A stretch of 64,000 nt of DNA from WHSW01 sp033856255. GTDB taxonomy: Bacteria; Actinomycetota; Thermoleophilia; Solirubrobacterales; 70-9. Both the position numbers and the translations under genes were made by a program. Location: contig JAWVFH010000034.1 in assembly GCA_033856255.1 (NCBI GenBank), positions 1 through 64,000 on the forward strand. Reading direction: 5' to 3'. Under the pieces are notes generated by a model, which worked only from the letters and a program-made list of their open reading frames with translations, had not been told where the DNA came from and did no database searches. Within the stretch, counting starts at the first letter, position 1. Each line of letters begins with the position of its first letter. Shown in pieces: positions 8,615 to 16,571 of this stretch.

Positions 8615-10276
8615 ATGGCAGTCGAGCCAACCTCCCGCGAGCAGGAAGAGGCGGTCGAGCAGGACCTGCACCGCTACGTCGCCCCGGTCGTCGGTCCCGA
8701 CGATCCGCGCGTGATCACTGACTCCGGGATCGAGATCGAGCCGCTTTACGACGAGTCGGATGTCGCGCCCGGGCTCGAGGAGCGCCTCGGCGAGCCCGGC
8801 AGCTACCCGTTCACCCGCGGGATCCACGAGCGCATGTACCGCGACCGGCTGTGGACGATGCGCCAGTACGCGGGCTTCTCCTCGCCCGAGGACACCAACG
8901 GCCGCTACCGCTACCTGCTCGAGCACGGCTCGACCGGGCTCTCGATGGCCTTCGACCTGCCGACCCAGCTCGGACGCGACTCCGACGATCCGCTCTGCGA
9001 CGGCGAGGTCGGGCGGACCGGGGTCCCGATCGACACGATCGAGGACATGCGGATCTGCTTCGATCAGATCCCGCTCGACCAGGTCTCGACCTCGATGACG
9101 ATCAACGCCCCGGCGGCGATCCTGCTGCTGCTCTACGAGCTGGTCGGCGAGGAGCAGGGCGTGCCCTCGGAGAAGCTGCGGGGCACGGTCCAAAACGACG
9201 TGCTGAAGGAGTACGTCGCCCGCGGCAACTACATCTACCCGCCGGTGCCGACCATGCGGCTGACCACCGACATCTTCGAGTACTGCGCCGAGCGGGTCCC
9301 GAAATGGAACACGATCTCGATCTCCGGCTACCACATCCGCGAGAAGGGCTGCTCGGCAGTTCAGGAGGTCGCCTTCACGCTCTCCAACGCGATCGCCTAC
9401 ACCGAGGCGGCGCTCGATCGCGGGCTCGAGATCGACGAGTTCGCCCCCCGGCTCGCCTTCTTCTTCAACTGCCACAACAACGTCTTCCAGGAGATCGCCA
9501 AGTTCCGTGCCGTGCGCCGGATGTGGGCGAAGATCGTGCGCGAGCGCTTCGGCTCGGAGTCCGAGCGCTCGCAGATGATCCGCTTCCACACGCAGACCGG
9601 CGGCGTGACGCTGCAGGCCCAGCAGCCCGAGGTGAACATCATCCGGGTCGCCCTGCAGGGCTTCGCCGCGGTCAGCGGCGGCACCCAATCCCTGCACACC
9701 AACGGCTTCGACGAGGCGCTCGCGTTGCCGACCGAGCGCTCGGCGCGGATCGCCCTGCGCACCCAGCAGGTGATCGCCCATGAATCCGGCGCCGCCGACA
9801 CCGTCGACCCGTTCGCCGGCTCCTACTTCGTCGAGTCGCTGACCGACGAGATCGAGAAGCGCGCCTGGGAGCTCATCGGGCAGGTCGGCGAGCTCGGCGG
9901 CTCGGTCGAGGCGCTCGACTTCATTCAGCGCGAGATCGAGGAATCGGCCCTCTCCTACCACGAGCGCTACCGCTCGGGCCAGGACATCGTCGTCGGCGTC
10001 AACAAATACGTCACCGACACGGTCGACGACGTCGACACCCTCAAGGTCGACCCGGAGGCGGAGAAGCGCCAGAAGGAGCGGCTGGCCAGATTCAAGGCGG
10101 ACCGCGATCAGGCTGCCGTGGAGGCGAAGCTCGAATCGCTACGCGCGATCGCTCGTGGCGAGGGCAACCTGCTGCACCCGATCCGCGACGCCCTGGCCGC
10201 AAACGCCTCGATCGGCGAGGTCTGCAACGCGATGCGAGACGTGTTCGGCGAGTACAAGGGCGGAGCCTTCTTCTGA
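8615..10276 (+). CDS. Methylmalonyl-CoA mutase, catalytic (alpha) subunit
   Basis: A 553-residue protein covering the CoA-binding TIM barrel of methylmalonyl-CoA mutase and lacking the C-terminal cobalamin-binding domain, so it must pair with a separate B12 subunit (not in this window). Three residues that define the enzyme in Propionibacterium (Y89, R207, H244) are all found at a constant offset of four: Y85 in RQYAGFSS, R203 in VARGNYIYPP and H240 in SISGYHIRE. Tyr and Arg at these sites favour methylmalonyl-CoA over isobutyryl-CoA (which would show Phe and Gln). It interconverts (R)-methylmalonyl-CoA and succinyl-CoA. The propionyl-CoA carboxylase beta gene is 1 kb downstream on the same strand. 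Confidence 0.9.
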   Translation: MAVEPTSREQEEAVEQDLHRYVAPVVGPDDPRVITDSGIEIEPLYDESDVAPGLEERLGEPGSYPFTRGIHERMYRDRLWTMRQYAGFSSPEDTNGRYRYLLEHGSTGLSMAFDLPTQLGRDSDDPLCDGEVGRTGVPIDTIEDMRICFDQIPLDQVSTSMTINAPAAILLLLYELVGEEQGVPSEKLRGTVQNDVLKEYVARGNYIYPPVPTMRLTTDIFEYCAERVPKWNTISISGYHIREKGCSAVQEVAFTLSNAIAYTEAALDRGLEIDEFAPRLAFFFNCHNNVFQEIAKFRAVRRMWAKIVRERFGSESERSQMIRFHTQTGGVTLQAQQPEVNIIRVALQGFAAVSGGTQSLHTNGFDEALALPTERSARIALRTQQVIAHESGAADTVDPFAGSYFVESLTDEIEKRAWELIGQVGELGGSVEALDFIQREIEESALSYHERYRSGQDIVVGVNKYVTDTVDDVDTLKVDPEAEKRQKERLARFKADRDQAAVEAKLESLRAIARGEGNLLHPIRDALAANASIGEVCNAMRDVFGEYKGGAFF

Positions 10277-10327
10277 ACCAAACTATGCGTGGCAGGACTC
10301 GGAGCACGATGGCCGAACCCCGCGCAC

Positions 10328-10675
10328 ATGGAATCGAAGACCAAGCGGACACTGGTCAAATCGGCGCCCGAACTGTGGGAGCTGGCCGACGACCCGGTGC
10401 GGATGGAGGCCTGGATGGGCGGGCTGATCGGCGTCCCGAGCCCGATCGCCGTCGAGGTCATAGACCGCGAGCCGGAGCGCGTGCTCGCCTGGCGCTCAGC
10501 GCAGCCCGAGGCGCCGGGGCGGATCGCGATCGAGCTCACCGAGAGCGGCTTCGGGACCGCGGTCGCGATCACAGCCGAACACGTGCGCCCCGACCCCGCC
10601 GAGGCGATCGAGGCGCTAGAGGGCCTGCTCGATGAGCTTGGATCGCCCGAGCGACGCCCCTTCGGGTCGCCCTGA
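10328..10675 (+). CDS. Small SRPBCC-like protein
   Basis: A 115-residue protein starting at ATG 10328 (an in-frame GTG at 10289 is less likely). The opening KRTLVKSAPELWELADDPVRMEAWMGGL is the pattern of START/AHSA1-type folds, where a strand and the helix xxWxxLxD are followed by a beta sheet (VEVIDREPERVLAWRS, GRIAIELTESGFGTAVAIT). It is shorter than the usual 140-150 residues, so the fold call is tentative. It overlaps the HD-domain gene by 44 bases, so the pair is probably one transcription unit. Confidence 0.5.
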   Translation: MESKTKRTLVKSAPELWELADDPVRMEAWMGGLIGVPSPIAVEVIDREPERVLAWRSAQPEAPGRIAIELTESGFGTAVAITAEHVRPDPAEAIEALEGLLDELGSPERRPFGSP

Positions 10676-11279
10676 GGGCAGCGCCCGGCGCGAGCGGGGC
10701 GATCTCGACCTCGCCAATCTGCTGCGCCTGCACGGCGCCCCCCTGGTCGAGGCGCTCGAGCGCCACCTGCCGGGCTCTCGCGAGCACGCCCAGGCGACCT
10801 CCTCCTACGCCTTCGCGGCGGCCGTCGGGCTCGGCTTCGACCGCCCCCAGTGCGACGTCGCCCGCGAGGCGGCGATGCTGCACGAGATCGGGCTGATCTA
10901 CGTGCCGGCCGCGATCGCGATCAAGCCGGCCGAGGAGCGCGACCCGACCGAGGCCGAGACCTGGGACGCCCAGTACCAGGCGGCCTACCAGCTCGCCCGC
11001 GGCGCCGGGATCCCCGAGCACGTCTGCGGCTGGCTGTTGCGGATCCGGGAGCGCTACGACGGCGGCGGCGCCGAGGGCCTGGCCGCCGACCGGATCCCGA
11101 TCGAGTCGCGGCTGATGAGGGCCGCCTGCGTGTGCCAGGCGACGCTGGCCACGGCGACCGGCGACCGCCCCGCCGCGCGGGTTGCAATCGAGGGTCTGTC
11201 GCAGCGCGCGGGCGGCGAGCTCGATCCCCGCGTCGTCGCGTCGCTGATCGCGATCCTCGAGCGCGCCGCGCCCACGTAG
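10632..11279 (+). CDS. HD-GYP-like domain protein with altered metal motif
   Basis: A 215-residue protein. The central region resembles an HD-GYP domain: MLHEIGLIYVP matches the LHDIGK-IP signature, and LRIRERYDGGGAEGLAADRIPIESRLM matches the HHE-DGxGYPxGLxGxxIP segment. Key residues are changed: the HD pair is HE, the Lys after IG is Leu, and the GYP triplet reads GGA. Such proteins often lose cyclic-di-GMP hydrolysis and act as sensors or scaffolds. It overlaps the SRPBCC-like gene upstream, and its stop codon is part of the -10 box of the next gene. Confidence 0.6.
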   Translation: MSLDRPSDAPSGRPEGSARRERGDLDLANLLRLHGAPLVEALERHLPGSREHAQATSSYAFAAAVGLGFDRPQCDVAREAAMLHEIGLIYVPAAIAIKPAEERDPTEAETWDAQYQAAYQLARGAGIPEHVCGWLLRIRERYDGGGAEGLAADRIPIESRLMRAACVCQATLATATGDRPAARVAIEGLSQRAGGELDPRVVASLIAILERAAPT

Positions 11280-11292
11280 AATCCCGCGCCCG
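11277..11292 (+). promoter_or_regulatory. -10 box TAGAAT, promoter of the carboxylase gene
   Basis: TAGAAT (11277-11282) reuses the TAG stop codon of the HD-domain gene and ends 10 bases before ATG 11293. No Shine-Dalgarno sequence is visible. Confidence 0.5.
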
Positions 11293-12861
<1,569 letters not shown>

Positions 12862-12868
12862 CGGCGCC

Positions 12869-12900
12869 GTGGGCCGGGCGGCGGACGCCGCCCAGCCCAC
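12869..12900. terminator. Hairpin between convergent genes
   Basis: A 14-bp stem (13 of 14 paired; arms GTGGGCCGGGCGGC and GCCGCCCAGCCCAC) with a GGAC loop fills the gap between the convergent carboxylase and LPXTG genes. There is no T-run on either side. It probably ends transcription from both sides. Confidence 0.6.
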
Positions 12901-12909
12901 GACGATCGC

Positions 12910-13860
12910 CTAACGCGAGGTTGCCGAGGCCCTCGCGGCGCTGCGCAGGGCCAGGCCGCCACCGAGCGCGACCAGACCGCACAGCGCCAGCCCGCCGAGC
13001 AGCATGCCCGTGAACGGCAGCTGGCCGTCGGCGGGCGCATCGGCGGTTCCGTCCGCGTCGGCAGCCCCCGGGCCGGCCGCGCTAGCGACATCCGCGCCGC
13101 TCGCCTCAGCGCTGCCCGATGCGCTCTCGGCCAGCACGGCCCCGGTCACACCGACGGTGTAGCTCGACGCGAGATCGAGACCCGGACGGCTGCCGGTGCC
13201 GGTGCCGGTGCGCGACCCCGAACCTGTTTCGACACCCGAACCGGCTGCGGCGTCCGATCCGGTGTCGGCGGTCGATGGGACCACCACTGCCGCGCCTGGA
13301 CAGCCGCCGGCCGGGGCCGGGATGATGTCGTCCTCATGGCCTCCGTGGCCGTGGAGGCCGTTGACGGAGATCGTGATCTCGACGAACGGGTTCGTCTCCG
13401 ACCCGGTCGCATGGCAGATCGTGATCCACCCGTCGGGGCCGCCGCCGGGGTTGTCGCCACCAGCGCCCTGGTCGCCTCCGACACCGGTGTCGGGCGGTGC
13501 CTGCGGGGGCGCTGTGCCGGTGATCCCGGGAGGCCCGCCGTGCGGATTGGAGCCCGAGTTGCCCGGGGGCGTGGTCGGCGGGGCTTCGCCGGTCTGCGAC
13601 GGGTGCGGCCCGCCACCCGCGTTCGAGGACGCGGGCGGGCCCTGCGGCGGAGCGGTGCCGGTGATCCCGGGAGGCCCGCCGTGCGGGTTGGAGCCCGAGT
13701 TGCCCGGGGGCGTCGCCGGAGGGCCCGGTGCCGGGGCCGCGGGCGGCTGGTTGGGATTGCCCTCCGGACCGGGCGGCCCGTTCTGCCCCGGGTCCGCCGA
13801 CGCGCCGGGGGCGATCACGAGTGCCGCCGTCGCGAGCGTGAACGCTGCAACCGTCTTCAT
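12910..13860 (-). CDS. LPXTG-anchored Pro/Gly-rich surface protein
   Basis: A 316-residue protein with a signal peptide (residues 1-22, ending GASA). A long Pro/Gly/Asn-rich region contains two copies of PPGNSGSNPHGGPPGITG plus flanking residues. A compact segment follows, WITICHATGSETNPFVEI then VNGLHGHGGHEDDIIPAP, which recurs in actinobacterial cell-surface proteins. After a Ser/Gly/Ala linker, the C-terminus has LPFTG (281-285), a hydrophobic helix and a basic tail: a complete sortase sorting signal. It should be covalently attached to the cell wall. A strong Shine-Dalgarno sequence (AGGAGGAG) precedes the ATG. A sortase gene is not in this window. Confidence 0.8.
   Translation of the reverse strand: MKTVAAFTLATAALVIAPGASADPGQNGPPGPEGNPNQPPAAPAPGPPATPPGNSGSNPHGGPPGITGTAPPQGPPASSNAGGGPHPSQTGEAPPTTPPGNSGSNPHGGPPGITGTAPPQAPPDTGVGGDQGAGGDNPGGGPDGWITICHATGSETNPFVEITISVNGLHGHGGHEDDIIPAPAGGCPGAAVVVPSTADTGSDAAAGSGVETGSGSRTGTGTGSRPGLDLASSYTVGVTGAVLAESASGSAEASGADVASAAGPGAADADGTADAPADGQLPFTGMLLGGLALCGLVALGGGLALRSAARASATSR
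13514..13713 (-). repeat. Two near-identical 59-bp units inside the LPXTG gene
   Basis: Positions 13514-13572 and 13655-13713 differ at a single base and are 141 bp apart, so they stay in frame (47 codons). They encode the duplicated PPGNSGSNPHGG-type segment of the surface protein. Such near-identity points to a recent duplication. Confidence 0.85.
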
Positions 13861-14096
13861 GCTCTCCTCCTAGTCCTGTCCGGCCGCTCCATGGCCCTAT
13901 CCCCCATCCATGTGATTTCCGATACCTGCCTAACGCGCCAGACAGGTGGATGTCAGGCCCTATCCGATCGGATGAACGTCCAATTTCAATCGGCGGAGGC
14001 GACCGCGTCACCGATGCTCCCGCTCGGCTCGCATTCAGGCGCGGCGCGGATCAAGAAGCGGTGAGCGCCGCGGGCGGTCGGTATGCTGCCCCGCCC
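13861..14096. promoter_or_regulatory. Divergent intergenic region with 12-base palindrome
   Basis: This 236-base gap, the longest in the window, separates the LPXTG gene from the FKBP gene. It holds a perfect palindrome ATCCGATCGGAT (13962-13973), a 10-base direct repeat GGCCCTATCC (13893-13902 and 13956-13965) and ACCTG/CAGGT arms spaced 14 bases apart. TATGCT (14082-14087) lies 9 bases before GTG 14097 and is the likely -10 of the FKBP gene. No tRNA or other RNA gene was recognised. Confidence 0.45.
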
Positions 14097-14681
14097 GTGG
14101 CGACTGAACCAGCCGAACCGACCGAGCCGACCGAGCCCGCGCCGAAGGGCGGCGGTGGCAACCGCGACCGCCTGATCTTCCTCGGCGCCCTCGCCGTTGC
14201 GGGGATCATCGCCCTCGTCGTGGTGCTCGCCACCGGCGGCGGCGACAACTCATCGTCGGCCACCGGGACGGACCAGAGCGCCGACACGTCCACGAAGCCG
14301 AAGGTCGAAGTGCCCGACGGGGCGCCCCCCACCACCTTGAAGACGGAGGACATCGTCGTCGGCGACGGCGCCGAGGCGAAGACCGGCGACACGGTCTCGA
14401 TGCAGTACGTAGGCGTCAACTACGCGGACGGCAAGGAGTTCGACGCCTCCTGGGACCGCGGCCAGCCGTTCACCTTCCCGCTCGGCGGCGGCCAGGTGAT
14501 CCCGGGCTGGGACCAGGGGATCGTCGGGATGAAGGTCGGCGGCCGTCGCGAGCTGATCATCCCTCCCGACCTCGGCTACGGGTCGCAGGGACAGCCGCCG
14601 ACGATCAAGCCCAACGAGACGCTGGTCTTCGTCGTCGACCTGCTCGACGTCCAGCCCGCCGGCGCCACGCCCCAGCAGTAG
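14097..14681 (+). CDS. Membrane-anchored FKBP-type peptidyl-prolyl isomerase
   Basis: A 194-residue protein. GTG 14097 is chosen because TATGCT sits 9 bases upstream and because the sequence then starts with a short Pro/Glu/Thr-rich cytoplasmic tail followed by one membrane helix (about residues 28-48, LIFLGALAVAGIIALVVVLA). The extracytoplasmic part ends in a full FKBP domain (about 85-185): DTVSMQYVGVNYADGKEFDASWDRG, FPLGGGQVIPGWDQGIVGMKVGGRRELIIPP and DLGYG. These contain the usual active-site aromatics (Y, F, D, W). It should assist folding of exported proteins. An in-frame start at 13950 would add an unlikely Arg-rich leader. Confidence 0.85.
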   Translation: MATEPAEPTEPTEPAPKGGGGNRDRLIFLGALAVAGIIALVVVLATGGGDNSSSATGTDQSADTSTKPKVEVPDGAPPTTLKTEDIVVGDGAEAKTGDTVSMQYVGVNYADGKEFDASWDRGQPFTFPLGGGQVIPGWDQGIVGMKVGGRRELIIPPDLGYGSQGQPPTIKPNETLVFVVDLLDVQPAGATPQQ

Positions 14682-14684
14682 CCA

Positions 14685-15212
14685 CTAGGCGGCGGCGAGG
14701 GCGCGGGCGGGCTGCTCCCTATCGAGCGAGATCCGCTCGATCCACTCCGAGCTCATCTCCCGCAGCAGCAGCTCCGTGCGGGCCTCGCCGGCGACCCAGT
14801 GCGCGGTCGCCTCGGCGACCTGCTCGCCGGGGACGCGCGGGAACTGGGCCTGGAGCATGTGCACGGAGCGGTCGAAGACCTGCTCGAGCGCGTACAGGTG
14901 GTCGACCTCGCGGGCCAGCGAGCGGCGCAGGCCGATGATCGAACGGCGCAGGCGCCGGCCCCAGACCAGCCGCCGCCCCCGGTAGCCGGGGTCCAGCGCC
15001 CGCAGGGTGACGCCGACCGCGCAGCCGCCGCGATAGCCCGCGAACAGCCGGCCGGGCGTGATCACGTCGGCGCCCTCGAGGCCCTCGATCAGGGCGACGA
15101 TGAAATCGTCCGGAAGCCGGCCGAGCACGCGGTGCAGTGCCTCGTTGCGCTCAGCGCGGAAGGATCGGTAGATGTGCCGAACCTGAAACCTGTCTGTGGC
15201 CCCCTTGGCCAT
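14685..15212 (-). CDS. Conserved-looking hypothetical protein
   Basis: A 175-residue soluble protein not recognised as a known family. The ATG at 15210-15212 is chosen because a purine-rich GTAGGGAG stands directly before it; a longer frame would add a low-complexity Arg-rich leader. The sequence is rich in Arg, Leu and Glu and predicted helical, with the stretch GRLFAGYRGGCAVGVTLRALDPGYRG in the middle and a long C-terminal amphipathic helix region. It converges on the FKBP gene with three bases between stop codons. Confidence 0.5.
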   Translation of the reverse strand: MAKGATDRFQVRHIYRSFRAERNEALHRVLGRLPDDFIVALIEGLEGADVITPGRLFAGYRGGCAVGVTLRALDPGYRGRRLVWGRRLRRSIIGLRRSLAREVDHLYALEQVFDRSVHMLQAQFPRVPGEQVAEATAHWVAGEARTELLLREMSSEWIERISLDREQPARALAAA

Positions 15213-15286
15213 CTCCCTACTTTTCGGTCGCCCGACTCCCCTCCTTGAGCGTACCGCGACCGCGACGGGCGGGTCGCGGCCGCCGG

Positions 15287-15302
15287 TAGTCTGCGGCGCC
15301 CG
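15287..15302 (+). promoter_or_regulatory. -10 box TAGTCT before the M28 peptidase gene
   Basis: TAGTCT (15287-15292) ends 10 bases before ATG 15303, with no Shine-Dalgarno sequence; a leaderless or near-leaderless start is likely. Confidence 0.5.
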
Positions 15303-16526
15303 ATGCCGACCAACGCCGCGCTGACCGAGCACCGCCGCTCACGGGCCTCCGAGGAGACGATCCGCGAGGTGGCTCAGACGCTGGCGCCGCTGGACCGCGA
15401 AGCCGGGTCCGAGGGCGAGCGCCAGGCCGCCGAGTGGCTGGCGGCGCGGCTGGAGCGGGCCGGCGCCCCGGCCCGGGTCGAGGAGGAGGAGTACCTCGAC
15501 GGCTGGCCGGGCCTGCACGCTGCCCTGAGCGCCACCGGTGCCGCCTCGGGTCTGCTGGCGCTCAGCGGCCGGGCCCGCGCGGCGGCGATCGCAGGCGGGC
15601 TGGCGAGCGCGGCGCTGATCGTCGACGACGTTTCCAACGGCGCTCGCCCGGCGCGGCGGGCGCTGGGCGATCGCAAGAAGACCTGGAACGTGGTCGCCGA
15701 GCTCGGCGATCCCGAGGCCGCGCGCACCTTCGTGCTGATCGCCCACCACGACGCCGCCCACGGCGGGCGCGCGTTCGACCAGACGATGCAGAGCAGGCTC
15801 ACCGATTGGTTCCCGGGGGTGATCGAGCGGGCCGACACCGCGATCCCGGTCTGGTGGGGCGTCGCCGCCGGCCCGGCGCTCGCGGCCCTCGGGGCCGCGA
15901 CCCGCCGCCGCGGGATCGCCGCTCTCGGCACTGCGCTCTCGGCGATGAGCGCCGCGTCGTTTCGCGACATCGCCCGCAGTCCCGTCGTCCCCGGCGCCAA
16001 CGACAACCTCAGCGGCGTCGCGGCGCTGGTCGCGCTCGCCGAGCTGCTCGCCGAACGCCCGGTCCCTGGCCTGCGGCTTATCCTCGCGTCCTGCGGCGCG
16101 GAGGAGGTCCTGCAGGGCGGCATCCACGCCTTCGCCCGCCGCCACCTGGCGCCGCTCGACCGCGACCGGACCTGGCTGCTCAACCTGGAGTCCGTCGGCT
16201 CGCCGCAGCTGGCGATGCTCGAAGGCGAGGGACCGTTCGTGATGGAGGACTACTTCGACCGCGGACTGCGCGACCTGGTCGCCGAGGTCGCCGTCCGCGA
16301 GGGGATCAGGATGCGCCGGGGGATGCGGGCCACGACCAGCACCGATTCGGTGGTCCCGAGCCGGATGGGGATCCCGACCGCGTGCCTGGTCTCGCTCAAC
16401 CGCCACAAGGGAATCTCCAACTACCACTCCCCCGCCGACGTGCCCGAGAACCTCAGTTACCCGACGATCGGCGCCGCCGCCGACCTCACCGAGGCCGTCG
16501 TCCGCGAGTTCGCCACCGCCGCGTAA
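15303..16526 (+). CDS. M28-family zinc peptidase with internal membrane segments
   Basis: A 407-residue metallopeptidase. Zinc ligands of the M28 family are visible in order: H in LIAHHDAAHGG, D in GANDNLSGVAA, the EE pair in SCGAEEVLQGG, a later acidic residue near LNLESVGSP and H in ISNYHSPADVPENL. Two hydrophobic stretches fall between the lid and the catalytic core (about residues 75-100 and 180-200), so the enzyme may be membrane-bound. There is no clear signal peptide. M28 enzymes are mostly aminopeptidases or carboxypeptidases; the exact substrate is open. Confidence 0.8.
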   Translation: MPTNAALTEHRRSRASEETIREVAQTLAPLDREAGSEGERQAAEWLAARLERAGAPARVEEEEYLDGWPGLHAALSATGAASGLLALSGRARAAAIAGGLASAALIVDDVSNGARPARRALGDRKKTWNVVAELGDPEAARTFVLIAHHDAAHGGRAFDQTMQSRLTDWFPGVIERADTAIPVWWGVAAGPALAALGAATRRRGIAALGTALSAMSAASFRDIARSPVVPGANDNLSGVAALVALAELLAERPVPGLRLILASCGAEEVLQGGIHAFARRHLAPLDRDRTWLLNLESVGSPQLAMLEGEGPFVMEDYFDRGLRDLVAEVAVREGIRMRRGMRATTSTDSVVPSRMGIPTACLVSLNRHKGISNYHSPADVPENLSYPTIGAAADLTEAVVREFATAA

Positions 16527-16571
16527 CCGGCGCACGCGGGTGCCGCCCGGCGTAGCCTCAGCCACGAGAGG

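Noticed and set aside
13514..13713. Duplicate 59-bp unit as a mobile mini-element
   Set aside because: It has no terminal inverted repeats or target duplication and stays in frame inside a surface-protein gene.
13861..14096. A possible tRNA or small RNA gene in the largest gap
   Set aside because: No cloverleaf or T-rich terminator was found; only promoter-like and palindromic sequence is visible.
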